Source: Myxococcales bacterium
GTDB lineage: Bacteria; Myxococcota_A; Polyangia; Polyangiales; Polyangiaceae
DNA length: 64,000 bases
NCBI GenBank assembly: GCA_025355005.1
Contig: JANXLV010000208.1
Location: forward strand, 35,807-99,806
Reading direction: 5' to 3'
How positions within the stretch are numbered: the stretch's first letter is position 1; every line of letters begins with the position of its first letter. The notes under the pieces are model-generated. The model worked only from the letters and a program-made list of their open reading frames with translations, had not been told where the DNA came from and made no database searches. A program made the translations under genes and the position numbers. Shown here piece by piece: positions 7,802-16,501 of the stretch.

Positions 7802-9538
7802 ATGAGCGACGAGACCCACCGCCGAGCCCCCACCTCGGTCCGCTCTCCCGAGCAGTCGTTGCTCTTCTACCATCGCGAAGGGACCAAGGCCGTTCCGTTC
7901 CCGCCCGGCACCGAGGTCACCGCGGGGAGAACGTGGCCCGCCGACGCGGTCGTGGACGACGCGAGCCTCTCGCGAAAACATGCGCGCTTCGCGTGGACCG
8001 CAGATGGCGTCACCGTGGAGGACCTCGACTCCACGAACGGCACGTGGGTGAACGGCAAGCGCGTGAAGACCGAGCGCATCGGCCCTGGCGATCTGATCAG
8101 GCTCGGCGATGTGACGGTGTCACTCCACGTCGTACCGGCGCGCGCGGTCGCAGGCATCGACGGCAACGATCGCTTTGGCGTGCTGCTGGAAGAGGAGGTC
8201 CGTCGCGGGCGCACGTTCTCGCGGCCGCTCTCGCTCTTGATGGTGCGGCACGTTCGCGGGGCGCACGTGAGTCAGTGGACGCCGCAGATGACCGCGCAGC
8301 TCCGACCCGTGGACCACGTGGGCCTCTACTCGCCCGACACCGTGAGCATTCTGTTGCCAGAGGTGGGTCGCGCGCAGGCGCTGGAGCTCGCACGGGCGTT
8401 CGCAGCTGCGGATGCGCAGCTCCGCGTCGGCGTCACCGTGTTCCCGGAGGACGCAGGCTCCGCGGAGGAGCTCACGAGCGTGGTGCGCTCCGTGCTCGCG
8501 CACGCAACGGACGCCGCGCACGTGAAATCACGGGACGAGGAGGCGCAGCCACAGAGCGGCCGCGCGCTCAGCGTCTACGGCGAGAAGATGCGCGCCGTCG
8601 TGGACGATCTCCAGCGCGTGGCCGGCTCGCAGCTGCCCGTGCTGGTGACGGGTGAGACCGGCACGGGCAAGGAGCTCGTCGCACGCGCCATCCACGATGC
8701 AAGCCCGCGCCGCGCGCAGCCCATGCGCTCCATCAACTGCGCTGCGATCCCGGCCACGCTCGTGGAAGGCATCCTGTTCGGCCACGAGAAGGGCGCGTTC
8801 ACGAGCGCCGAGCGCACCACGAAGGGCATCTTCGAGCAGGCGAACAAGAGCACCGTGCTCCTCGACGAGATCGGCGAGCTCTCGCTCCCCGCGCAGGCGG
8901 CGCTGCTCCGCGTGCTCGAGAGCAAGAAGGTCACGCGCATCGGCGGCGACCGCGAGATCGATGTGGACGTGCGCCTTGTCGCGGCCACGCACCGCGATCT
9001 CGAGGCCATGACGGAGGCGGGGCAGTTCCGTCTCGATCTCCTCTACCGTCTGAACGCCGTCACGCTCTCGTTGCCGCCGCTTCGTGAGCGCCCGGAGGAG
9101 ATAGAGCCGCTCGCGCGCGAGCTCGTCACCGAGGCGAACCGCCAGAACGGGCGCAACGTGAGCGCGGTGGACCCCGACGTGTGGAAGCTGTTCGCGCGCT
9201 ATGCGTGGCCCGGCAACGTGCGCGAGCTTCGCAACGTCATCGAACGTGCGGTTGTCATCGCGCGCGGCGACGTGCTCGTCGCAGCCGACCTACCCGAGCG
9301 AATCCGCGGTCAGGCAGCCTCGCGCGAGTCCGTTGCGCCTCCCCAGCTCGACGTGTCGGGCGGCGACTTCAAGGAGCGCGTACAGAAGCAGATGGCGCGC
9401 TACGAGACCGACCTCATCGTGTCCGCCCTGCAGCAGAGCGCCGGCAACCAGACGGAGGCCGCACGTCTGCTCCAGATCCCAGTCCGCACGCTCGCCCACA
9501 AGATGCAGGCGCTGGGCATCAAGAAAAAATTCGAATGA
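7802..9538 (+). CDS. FHA-domain sigma54-dependent transcriptional activator
   Basis: A 578-aa enhancer-binding protein. An N-terminal FHA domain (about 30-110: VDDASLSRKHARF, DLDSTNGTWVNGKRV) would bind phosphothreonine. A central region (about 125-240) resembles a degenerate GGDEF-like fold and has no GGDEF. The AAA+ domain has Walker A GETGTGKELVARAIH, Walker B LLDEIGEL, the R-finger region FRLDLLYRLNAV and WPGNVRELRNVIERA. The sigma54-contact loop reads GAFTSA rather than GAFTGA. A Fis-type helix-turn-helix ends the protein (NQTEAARLLQIPVRTLAHKMQ). FHA-activators of this kind are typically controlled by Ser/Thr kinases in myxobacteria; the membrane kinase encoded close by is a candidate partner. 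Confidence 0.92.
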   Translation: MSDETHRRAPTSVRSPEQSLLFYHREGTKAVPFPPGTEVTAGRTWPADAVVDDASLSRKHARFAWTADGVTVEDLDSTNGTWVNGKRVKTERIGPGDLIRLGDVTVSLHVVPARAVAGIDGNDRFGVLLEEEVRRGRTFSRPLSLLMVRHVRGAHVSQWTPQMTAQLRPVDHVGLYSPDTVSILLPEVGRAQALELARAFAAADAQLRVGVTVFPEDAGSAEELTSVVRSVLAHATDAAHVKSRDEEAQPQSGRALSVYGEKMRAVVDDLQRVAGSQLPVLVTGETGTGKELVARAIHDASPRRAQPMRSINCAAIPATLVEGILFGHEKGAFTSAERTTKGIFEQANKSTVLLDEIGELSLPAQAALLRVLESKKVTRIGGDREIDVDVRLVAATHRDLEAMTEAGQFRLDLLYRLNAVTLSLPPLRERPEEIEPLARELVTEANRQNGRNVSAVDPDVWKLFARYAWPGNVRELRNVIERAVVIARGDVLVAADLPERIRGQAASRESVAPPQLDVSGGDFKERVQKQMARYETDLIVSALQQSAGNQTEAARLLQIPVRTLAHKMQALGIKKKFE

Positions 9539-9556
9539 CGGCGTCCTCCAAGGCGC

Positions 9557-10885
9557 TCAGTACGCGCCGACGAGGATCGGAAAGAAATGCTGCGGTCCGG
9601 TCTTTCGTGAGGCGATGAGCGTGACGAGGACCTGGTTGCCCTTGGCCGGCGCGGACGTCACGTTCACGGTCACCTTGGCGATCGTGCCGTTGTTGCCCGA
9701 GGCCGTGTCGATCGACGCGGTGGCATGCGGATTGGTCGGCACGGTGAACCCGTCGCCCACGAACACGTCCACGTTCCAGTCCTCCGTCTTTGCATCGCTG
9801 TAGTAGCCCACCGCGAACGTCTTCGATGCGCCCACGGCGATGCGGTAGCCCTTCGTCGTGTGCATGAGGCCGGTCGTGCCCGTGGTCGTGATCATCTCCT
9901 GGGCGAGCGGCGTCACGTTGAAGTACGGCTCCGGCGGCACGGGCACGCACGGGTTGTGGCCAGCCTTCGCCGACTTGTTCGACCACAGTCGCTGCACGAA
10001 CCCGCCGACCGCGGAATCGTTGTAGTATACATCTTCATAGAACTCGCACGCGTCGCCGTCTTCGTCCTGGCGCTGCTGGAAGAGCTCCCATGCGTAGTGG
10101 TCGGCGTCGAACCCAGTCCACGCGACGTCGGAGTTGGTGTGCGGGTCCGTGGCTGCCTCGGCGATCTCGTGCGTGGCCGTCTCCGTCGCCTCGTCGAGCG
10201 CGTTCTGCGACGGATCGTGGCACTTCGATGCGATGAGGCCGTAGACGACATGCGTGTTGGCGCCGACGGTGGTCTCCGTGTGGTAGCCGTTGTTGTTCGG
10301 GCAATCGTCCGCCTTGTTGTTGAGCAGCGCGGTCGCCTCGGGGAGATAGAGCATGTACATCGTGTCGGCGTCCGCCACGGGCCACCCGTTTCCGGGGGCG
10401 CCGGTGACGCCCTTCACGATGAACGCGTCGACCTCGTCGTTGTTGGAGCCGTCGTCCATGGACGCGGGCGGCGCTCCGGCGATCTCGACATGTCCGCCGC
10501 TGCTCGCCACGCCCACCCCATACTCGGAGACGGACGTGGTCCAGTACGCGGACCCACCGATGTTGTCGCCGAGGGTCTCGTACGTCTTGTAGTTGGGATC
10601 CTGCGTCCACACGATGGTGACGATCTTCGGCGCCTTCACCACGGCGCCGCCCTTGGTCTTCAAGAGACCGATGTCTGGCGTGAACGCGGGCCCTGGACCG
10701 CCCGTTCCGCCCTCGGTGTCGCCGCCGCCGTCGCCCGCCGATGTTCCGCCGTCCGTTTGCTGGCCGCCGCCGCCGTCGCTGCCAAAGGGGTTCGTGTCGT
10801 TCTTCACGCCCTCGGGAGCGCTGCTGCACGCAGCGAACGACACGAGGACGAGCGACAGCCCGAAGGCCGACAAGACGAAGCGCAT
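9557..10885 (-). CDS. Secreted lipoprotein with metalloprotease-like HEIAEAATDP motif
   Basis: A 442-aa protein with a lipoprotein signal (VSFAAC) and a Gly/Asp/Thr-rich linker typical of myxobacterial surface lipoproteins. The middle contains ATHEIAEAATDP, which has His and Glu spaced as in zincin-type sites but no second His in the HExxH position (HEIAE). Other possible ligands are near DADHYAWELF. A C-terminal region (about 330-442) looks like an all-beta immunoglobulin-type domain with regular valine/threonine strands. The ATG (MRFVLS) was chosen over one 18 bases upstream because it begins the signal peptide. It is convergent with the sigma54 activator. Activity as a peptidase is plausible but unproven. 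Confidence 0.75.
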   Translation of the reverse strand: MRFVLSAFGLSLVLVSFAACSSAPEGVKNDTNPFGSDGGGGQQTDGGTSAGDGGGDTEGGTGGPGPAFTPDIGLLKTKGGAVVKAPKIVTIVWTQDPNYKTYETLGDNIGGSAYWTTSVSEYGVGVASSGGHVEIAGAPPASMDDGSNNDEVDAFIVKGVTGAPGNGWPVADADTMYMLYLPEATALLNNKADDCPNNNGYHTETTVGANTHVVYGLIASKCHDPSQNALDEATETATHEIAEAATDPHTNSDVAWTGFDADHYAWELFQQRQDEDGDACEFYEDVYYNDSAVGGFVQRLWSNKSAKAGHNPCVPVPPEPYFNVTPLAQEMITTTGTTGLMHTTKGYRIAVGASKTFAVGYYSDAKTEDWNVDVFVGDGFTVPTNPHATASIDTASGNNGTIAKVTVNVTSAPAKGNQVLVTLIASRKTGPQHFFPILVGAY

Positions 10886-10918
10886 CTCGGAATCATAGCT
10901 CACCCGGTGCGCGCGCGC

Positions 10919-12364
10919 TCAAGGCGCGAGCGCTTCGCGGGTCCACAACTCTGCCTTGGCGCACCGCCCCGCGGACGACCAGGTGGTCAGCGTTCGCCGG
11001 GCCGGGCCGGCCGACACCGCGAGATCGTCACCCGAGAAGCGCACCGCGAGCGGTCCCGTGTCCTTCCGCTCGAAGCAGACGAAGTCCGTGCGCTTGATCG
11101 CCGGCTTGCCGAGCTTGTCGGTCAGACCAGCGACGAGCGTCTCGAAGAGCTTGTTCACCGGGCGCGCGCCCTGGTCATAACGCACGTGTGTCATGGACGC
11201 GACCTCGTCGCCGCGAATGTAGAGCGCGCCGCGATCGCCGCCCCAGCCGCTCGCGATGTCTGCCGCGTCCCGTCGTGAGACCCAATCCTCGTACGCCGTG
11301 CGCAGCCCGAGCTCCCCGCTCGTGTCCTCCTGATCGAGCACGAAGCCGGCTCCGAGCGCGGTGGTCGTGGGCACCTTCACGTTGAGCGGCGCCTCGTGGG
11401 CACGCCATTTCTCGATGTGCATCACCTGCTCCGTGGTCGTCGGCGGATCACGCCACGCGGAGTCCACCATCGTGAAGCCGCCCGCTCGCCGCAGCGCGTT
11501 CACGAACTTGATGCCCTCCACGTAAGGCACGACCAGCGATGTGCGCATCGCCTGCGGTACCTTCCGCGAAGGCCCCACGTTCATGCTCGCTCGCATCTGA
11601 TTGTCGTAGTCGTCGTCGGACTGATCGAGCGCGGTCCTCTTCATGCGCCGCAGGATCACGTCCGTCATCACCGAGGTTGCGTCGCCTTCGGCCAGGCACG
11701 CGAGCGCGGTCTGCTTGTCGCTCTCGCCGGGCTTGTAGTCGGAGCGCGACTTCAGATCCCAGTACTGATCCTGCAGCCCGTGCACGAGCTCGTGGGCGAG
11801 CGTCGCCGTGGAGTTCATCTCGTCCATGTCACCGGCGATGTACATCGTGCCATCCTTCGGCTCGTAGAACCCCGCGAGCTGCGCCTCGAGCAGCTTCATC
11901 GTCTCGTCGAGGTAGTCCATCTCGGGCGGGATGAAGCCGTGCAGCTTCATCACGTCGCCCTCGCGGCGGATCGCTTCCGGAGGGATCTCACGCTCCACCT
12001 TGCTGCGGATCTTCGCGATGAGATCCTTGCGTCCGAGCTCGACGCCAGGAATGGCCTTCTTGGGCTTGAGGCCACGTACCACCGCGAGCTTCTTCAGCAT
12101 CGCACGGATGTCGGGGTCGTCGCTCTCCACGAGCTCACCCGCGCCCCCGTCCTTTGCCGCGTCCGCGTTTGCGACCACGCCGGCGTCGCTCGATCGGGCA
12201 GCCACGATAGGCACCATCTCCACGGGTTTGGCCGGCGTCGCAGCGCCACCACCGCCGCAGGCTGCGACCGTCGTCGGTGCGAGCACGCCAAGCACCAGCC
12301 CGAGCAGCCCGAGTGTCGATGCGCGCAGACGACGCGCTTCGTGAAACCCGACGGGGTCCGTCAC
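10919..12364 (-). CDS. Lipoprotein with [10 protein letters not shown] zinc-peptidase-like motif
   Basis: A 481-aa protein starting at GTG, with a long signal ending in TVAAC, hence a predicted lipoprotein. Around residue 190 it has [18 protein letters not shown], a good HExxH zinc-site motif of the type seen in secreted metallopeptidase-like proteins, with the downstream acidic [10 protein letters not shown] as a possible third-ligand segment. The rest has no family I recognise. Its start codon overlaps the stop of rpe by four bases (GTGA), in the opposite order to a usual operon: this gene lies upstream of nothing but rpe is upstream of it on the same strand, so the two are translationally coupled. 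Confidence 0.75.
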   Translation of the reverse strand: MTDPVGFHEARRLRASTLGLLGLVLGVLAPTTVAACGGGGAATPAKPVEMVPIVAARSSDAGVVANADAAKDGGAGELVESDDPDIRAMLKKLAVVRGLKPKKAIPGVELGRKDLIAKIRSKVEREIPPEAIRREGDVMKLHGFIPPEMDYLDETMKLLEAQLAGFYEPKDGTMYIAGDMDEMNSTATLAHELVHGLQDQYWDLKSRSDYKPGESDKQTALACLAEGDATSVMTDVILRRMKRTALDQSDDDYDNQMRASMNVGPSRKVPQAMRTSLVVPYVEGIKFVNALRRAGGFTMVDSAWRDPPTTTEQVMHIEKWRAHEAPLNVKVPTTTALGAGFVLDQEDTSGELGLRTAYEDWVSRRDAADIASGWGGDRGALYIRGDEVASMTHVRYDQGARPVNKLFETLVAGLTDKLGKPAIKRTDFVCFERKDTGPLAVRFSGDDLAVSAGPARRTLTTWSSAGRCAKAELWTREALAP

Positions 12365-13035
12365 GGAGTCCCCGACGCAGCGCGAAGCTTACCGATCGCC
12401 GCCGCGTAGTCGGTCTGCCCGAACACGGCGTTGCCGGCGACGAACACGCGCGCGCCGGCCTCGTACGCCGCGCCGATCGTCTCGGGCGTGATCCCTCCGT
12501 CGATCTCGAGGTCGGTCGCGAGCTTCGCGTCGTCGATCATGGTTCGCAGGCCGCGCACCTTCGGCAACACCTCCGAGATGAACGACTGGCCACCGAATCC
12601 CGGATTCACGCTCATCACGAGCACCAGGTCACACAGATGAAGGACGTACTTCAACGAGTCCTCGGACGTGGACGGGTTCAGCGACACGCCTGCGCGCTTT
12701 CCGAGCGAGCGGATGTGGGAGAGCACGCGGTGCAGATGCACGGTCGCCTCCACGTGGACGGTGATGGTGTCGGCGCCTGCGGCCGCGAAGTCCGCCACGT
12801 AGCGCTCCGGCTCCACGATCATGAGGTGCACGTCGAGCGGCAGCTTGGTGGTCTTGCGCAGCGCCTTCACCACGGGCGGTCCGATCGTCAGGTTGGGAAC
12901 GAAGCGGCCGTCCATCACGTCGACATGGATCCAGTCAGCCCCCGCTCGCTCCACGGCGGCTACCTCCTCGTCCAGCCGCGCAAAATCGGCAGAGAGGATG
13001 CTTGGGGCGATGCGAGCGTGCTTGGCGGAGATCAT
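12361..13035 (-). CDS. rpe: Ribulose-phosphate 3-epimerase
   Basis: A 224-aa TIM-barrel enzyme of usual family length that interconverts D-ribulose 5-phosphate and D-xylulose 5-phosphate in the pentose phosphate pathway. Signatures are [12 protein letters not shown] at the N-terminus, [19 protein letters not shown] (His and Asp metal/catalytic residues), [24 protein letters not shown] and [11 protein letters not shown] near the phosphate-binding end. It is the first gene of a two-gene unit with the metallopeptidase-like lipoprotein. The adjacent acetyltransferase gene is divergent. Confidence 0.96.
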   Translation of the reverse strand: MISAKHARIAPSILSADFARLDEEVAAVERAGADWIHVDVMDGRFVPNLTIGPPVVKALRKTTKLPLDVHLMIVEPERYVADFAAAGADTITVHVEATVHLHRVLSHIRSLGKRAGVSLNPSTSEDSLKYVLHLCDLVLVMSVNPGFGGQSFISEVLPKVRGLRTMIDDAKLATDLEIDGGITPETIGAAYEAGARVFVAGNAVFGQTDYAAAIGKLRAASGTP

Positions 13036-13112
13036 GCGCAGGTCCTGGTTCTCGGGTGCGGCATCGAGATTTCCTCGACACCGGCTTTCCGCTTGGGACT
13101 ATAAACGAACGA

Positions 13113-13556
13113 ATGCAGACGCGCCCGATCACGAAGCGCGACTTCGACACAGTGGTCGAGGTCATCGACCGTTGGTGGGGCGGGCCCATCAGCACGTTCG
13201 CGCATCCGATCTTCTTCTACGAGCTCGGCGACGCAGGCCTGGTGGTCGAGAGCGACGACGGCGAGATCATCGGGTTCCTTCTGGGATTCGTGGCGCAACA
13301 GCCGTCCCGCGCGGGCTACGTCCACCTCGTCGGGATTCACCCGGATCATCGGCGCCGCGGGGTCGGTCGCCTCCTCTATGCGTCCTTCACGGAGCGCTGC
13401 CAGGGGATGGAGTGTGAGCGCATGAAGGCAATCACCACGATCGGCAACGAAGGCTCCATCCGCTTTCATCTCGCGCTGGGTTGGGCGGCACAGGAAGTGG
13501 ACGATTACGCCGGCCCAGGTCGAAAGCGAGTCGTCTTCACCAGGACCCTGCGCTAA
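13113..13556 (+). CDS. GNAT family N-acetyltransferase
   Basis: A 147-aa single-domain GNAT. The acetyl-CoA-binding motif is GIHPDHRRRGVGRLLY (Q/RxxGxG/A type), preceded by the strand YVHLV, and followed by the motif B region IRFHLALGWAAQE. The ATG that begins QTRPITKRDF fits the usual N-terminal strand; an upstream extension is not supported. Substrate unknown. It is divergent from rpe. Confidence 0.88.
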   Translation: MQTRPITKRDFDTVVEVIDRWWGGPISTFAHPIFFYELGDAGLVVESDDGEIIGFLLGFVAQQPSRAGYVHLVGIHPDHRRRGVGRLLYASFTERCQGMECERMKAITTIGNEGSIRFHLALGWAAQEVDDYAGPGRKRVVFTRTLR

Positions 13557-13602
13557 CCTTCGCTCTCGGAAGGGCTGCGAGGCCCGGAAGGGCGCACGTC
13601 GC

Positions 13603-14466
13603 ATGTCTCCCGCCAGACAGATTGTGATCGCAGCATCCGCGTCGGCGCTGGCCTTCGGGCTCATCGCGTGCGCCACCGCTGACGGCTCCGTGGGTGACGT
13701 GAGCGACAGCGGGACCGACGGGAGCACCGGCAACACCACGTTTGACGCCGGCACGAAGCCTCTCTTCAAGGACTCCGGCTCTGGCGGCGGTGACACGGAC
13801 TCCGGCGTGGTCGTCGATCCGGACGCCTCCACGTGCGTCAAGGCGGCACCCAGCAACAAATGCGGCGTGGCCCCGCAGTGCGGCTGTGCACCCACCGAGA
13901 CCTGCGACGTCCTGGACAACAGCGGTAACGTCAACTGCATCTCTGCCGGCACTGCTGCTGCGGGGAAAGCCTGCACGTCCACCGCAGGCTGCGGGCTCGG
14001 CACCACGTGCTACGGCGGCGCGTGCAAGCCGTTCTGTCCGGCCGGTGTATCCACCGACGGCGGCGCCGCGGGTGCATGCGGAATCGCCGGCACCAGCACC
14101 TGCTCGCAGGTCCTGAACGGCAACACGCCCATCCCCAACCTCAAGGTCTGTCGCATCGCGTGCGATCTCACGAACGCCACCACGTGCGATCTGCCAAATG
14201 CGATCCCGGGGCACGTCGTTGGCTGCGATCTGGACTCGACGAACCAACCTGACTGCTACGAGATGGGCACCAGCACCACCACGTGCAAGGGCAGCACCCG
14301 GTGCGCGCCAGCATACGTATGCGTCACGCTCGCCAACGACGCTGGCGATGCGTGCAAGAAATGGTGCAAGGTCGGGCTGAAGTCCGCCACGTGCGGCGGC
14401 GCAGACTGCCCGAGCTTCGGTCCCAAGCTTTTCGTCAACGGACTCGAATACGGAGCCTGCCCCTGA
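13603..14466 (+). CDS. Cys-rich secreted lipoprotein, hypothetical
   Basis: A 287-aa protein with a lipoprotein signal ending in GLIAC and a low-complexity Asp/Ser/Thr/Gly linker to about residue 70. The mature part has about 24 cysteines, in patterns such as CGVAPQCGCAPTETC, CTSTAGCGLGTTC and CGGADC, consistent with several small disulfide-linked modules. It resembles a broad class of myxobacterial exported proteins without known function. The CNB-domain gene follows after 9 bases, so they may share a transcript. Confidence 0.72.
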   Translation: MSPARQIVIAASASALAFGLIACATADGSVGDVSDSGTDGSTGNTTFDAGTKPLFKDSGSGGGDTDSGVVVDPDASTCVKAAPSNKCGVAPQCGCAPTETCDVLDNSGNVNCISAGTAAAGKACTSTAGCGLGTTCYGGACKPFCPAGVSTDGGAAGACGIAGTSTCSQVLNGNTPIPNLKVCRIACDLTNATTCDLPNAIPGHVVGCDLDSTNQPDCYEMGTSTTTCKGSTRCAPAYVCVTLANDAGDACKKWCKVGLKSATCGGADCPSFGPKLFVNGLEYGACP

Positions 14467-14475
14467 GCAGCAGAA

Positions 14476-15039
14476 ATGAGCAGCAGAAAACCTGCACCCA
14501 CCATGCAACCGAACAAACACACCCGCTCCGATCCGCCGCTGTCTTCCTCCGTTCTGCGCGATATTGGCCTGTTTGGCGCGCTCTCGGACGAGGTGCTCGA
14601 TCACCTCGCGGGCCAGCTTCGCACCATGCGTGTGGAGCCGGGCGCGTTCATCTTCAAGGAGAAGGAGCCCGCGCGCGAGTTCTACGTCGTCCTCGACGGC
14701 GAGATCGAAGTGCTGAAGCGAAGCCGCAACGGTCGCGAGACACGCATCGCCATTCTCGGCCCCAGCGACTGCTTCGGCGAGATGTCGATCATCGACATGC
14801 AGCCGCGCTCGGCCACCGTGCGCGCGCTCGGGCCTGCCCGCCTCATCCGCGTGTCCACGGAGGACATGGATGGCCTCTATCGGCACGACCTGAAGTCTTA
14901 CACGCTGATCGTTCTCAACATCGCGCGCGACCTCTCGCGCCGACTGCGCGTGACGGACGGCCTGCTCGCCGACTTCACCGCGACAGTGCTGGACGAGTAC
15001 GTCACCGGCAGCCGCAAGAAAGAGACCCCGGCCGAGTAG
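14476..15039 (+). CDS. Cyclic nucleotide-binding domain protein (no DNA-binding domain)
   Basis: A 187-aa protein consisting of one cNMP-binding beta-roll (about 25-150): IGLFGALSDEVLDHLA, FIFKEKEPAREFYVVLDGEIEVL, then the phosphate-binding cassette FGEMSIIDMQPRSATVRAL, followed by helices B and C. Unlike Crp/Fnr proteins, no helix-turn-helix follows, so it is a stand-alone sensor that may act through protein contacts. The cassette has Arg and Glu in the usual places for cyclic nucleotide binding, although the ligand cannot be decided by eye. Confidence 0.85.
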   Translation: MSSRKPAPTMQPNKHTRSDPPLSSSVLRDIGLFGALSDEVLDHLAGQLRTMRVEPGAFIFKEKEPAREFYVVLDGEIEVLKRSRNGRETRIAILGPSDCFGEMSIIDMQPRSATVRALGPARLIRVSTEDMDGLYRHDLKSYTLIVLNIARDLSRRLRVTDGLLADFTATVLDEYVTGSRKKETPAE

Positions 15040-15072
15040 CCGGCAAGGGGCAAGAGCTCAGTCGGAGCTGTC

Positions 15073-15381
15073 TCAGTCGGAGCCGTCGTTGGCGGCGTCG
15101 CTGATGTCGGCGTCGCTGCTGGCGTCGGCGCTCTTGCCGCCATCGCCGCTGTCGTTGCCACCGCCACCACCCGTACCCGCATCCGCATCCGCACTGGGGA
15201 CGGCGCCCGCGGCGTCGCCTGCGGCCTGGTTGTTGAACGAGCCCGCGTCAACGCCAGTGCTGGCGTCGAACGTGTCGGGAGGTAGGGGCTGCGGGTTGAT
15301 CGCGCATGCGCCCGCGAGTCCTATCGCGAGCGTGCACACGGCGATCGGAATGAGCGCTGCCGACGAGGTCTTCCACATCAT
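15073..15381 (-). CDS. Lipoprotein with INPQPLPP motif (second of a pair)
   Basis: A 102-aa protein with a signal peptide and lipobox LAGAC, followed immediately by AINPQPLPP and then a long low-complexity tail rich in Asp, Ala, Ser and Gly. Only the signal and the eight-residue motif look constrained. Its start overlaps the stop of the upstream paralogue by four bases (ATGA), so the two are translationally coupled. Confidence 0.7.
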   Translation of the reverse strand: MMWKTSSAALIPIAVCTLAIGLAGACAINPQPLPPDTFDASTGVDAGSFNNQAAGDAAGAVPSADADAGTGGGGGNDSGDGGKSADASSDADISDAANDGSD

Positions 15382-15665
15382 GACGAGTCCCCCTTGCCGG
15401 CATCGCCGCCGTCCGCGCCGCCTTCGGCACCACCTTCTGCGCCAAGGCCCGCGGCACCGGTCGTGTCGCCCCCGTTCTTGTCCGAGCCACCGCCACCGAA
15501 GCTACCAGTGCCACCCGGATCCGGATTTTGCGGCGCGGGATCGGGGCCCGGAGGTAGCGGCTGCGGGTTGATCGTGCAGCCAGCGAAGCACGCGCACGCC
15601 ACCACGACTGCTCCCACGAGGGAGAGCAGCCCGATGCGAAGGGTGCTGACTTGGCTGGATTGCAT
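15378..15665 (-). CDS. Lipoprotein with INPQPLPP motif (first of a pair)
   Basis: A 95-aa protein. The signal peptide ends in CFAGC, followed by TINPQPLPPG and a tail of Gly, Asp, Ala and Pro. The motif lies directly after the lipidated cysteine, as in the neighbouring gene, suggesting duplication or a shared functional tag next to the membrane anchor. The internal ATG (MQSSQVSTL) was preferred to an ATG 45 bases upstream, because the longer N-terminus would be hydrophilic and lie before the signal. Function unknown. Confidence 0.65.
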   Translation of the reverse strand: MQSSQVSTLRIGLLSLVGAVVVACACFAGCTINPQPLPPGPDPAPQNPDPGGTGSFGGGGSDKNGGDTTGAAGLGAEGGAEGGADGGDAGKGDSS

Positions 15666-15790
15666 CACTCGACCGTAGATGATGGAAGCATCCTGGATGC
15701 CATCTGGCAAATCAGGTAAAAAGGGGAAGTTCCAGGGATTGCCCCACTGCCGGCGGCACAGTCTGGCACGAATTTGAGCACTTTGTAGTC

Positions 15791-16501
15791 ATGGACGCCA
15801 GACCCGTCGCAAGCGTTCAGCGGGTGGAGAAGCGCGTGCTGGACGGCACGTCGCGGCGCCTGGTCCTGTCCGACGTGTCATTCGATCTCGCGCCCGGCAC
15901 GCTCACGATCCTGCGCGGCGCGAGCGGCAGCGGCAAGACGACGCTGCTCGCGATCGTTGGTGCGATGCTCTCGCCAACCAGCGGAGAGGTGCTGCTCGAT
16001 GGAGAGCCCACGTCACGCTTGCGCGACGAGCATCGCGCGGAGGTCCGCCGTCGCAAGGTGGGCTACCTCTTCCAGGATCTGCAGCTCATCGAACAGCTGA
16101 GCGCGTGGGAGAACATCGTGTTGCCCTGCGTGCCCGACGGAAACCCGGCGGAGGATCTCGCGCGCGCAGACGAGCTCCTCACGCGCTTCTCCATCGACAA
16201 GCTGAGAGACACGCGCGTGCGGCTGCTCTCCGGCGGCGAGCGGCAACGCGTGGCCCTGGCGCGTGCGCTCGTGCGCAATCCCAGGCTGCTCCTCCTCGAC
16301 GAGCCCACTGCGCACCTCGACGACGAGCACGCCGACCTGCTCATCAAGGACCTGGTGCGCATCGCGGGTGAAGGGCGCGCGGTGCTCGTGGCCACGCACG
16401 ATCCGCGTTTGGCTGAAAAATCCGAGGTGTCAGCGGTCTTGCGGCTTGCCGAAGGGCGGCTTTCTGCCCAAGCTTCTTCTGAAGAGCCGAAGCCCGAATG
16501 A
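15791..16501 (+). CDS. ABC transporter ATP-binding protein (LolD/MacB-like class)
   Basis: A 236-aa ATPase with Walker A GASGSGKTTLLA, a Q-loop (GYLFQDLQLI), signature LLSGGERQRVALARALV, Walker B LLLLDEPTAHLD and switch His VATHDPR. The sequence is of the LolD/MacB class, but its overlapping partner (four bases, ATGA) is not an FtsX-type permease. The partner is a multi-helix protein with a CPYC motif, and a NosL-like protein follows. In nos gene clusters NosF plays the ATPase role with NosY and NosL. I infer a related copper or redox transporter, not classical NosFY. Confidence 0.85.
   Translation: MDARPVASVQRVEKRVLDGTSRRLVLSDVSFDLAPGTLTILRGASGSGKTTLLAIVGAMLSPTSGEVLLDGEPTSRLRDEHRAEVRRRKVGYLFQDLQLIEQLSAWENIVLPCVPDGNPAEDLARADELLTRFSIDKLRDTRVRLLSGGERQRVALARALVRNPRLLLLDEPTAHLDDEHADLLIKDLVRIAGEGRAVLVATHDPRLAEKSEVSAVLRLAEGRLSAQASSEEPKPE

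Noticed and set aside
5513..7981. 822-aa open frame on the minus strand
   Set aside because: It runs in another frame through the Ser/Thr kinase and the small membrane protein genes. Both have proper motifs in their own frames; this one has none.
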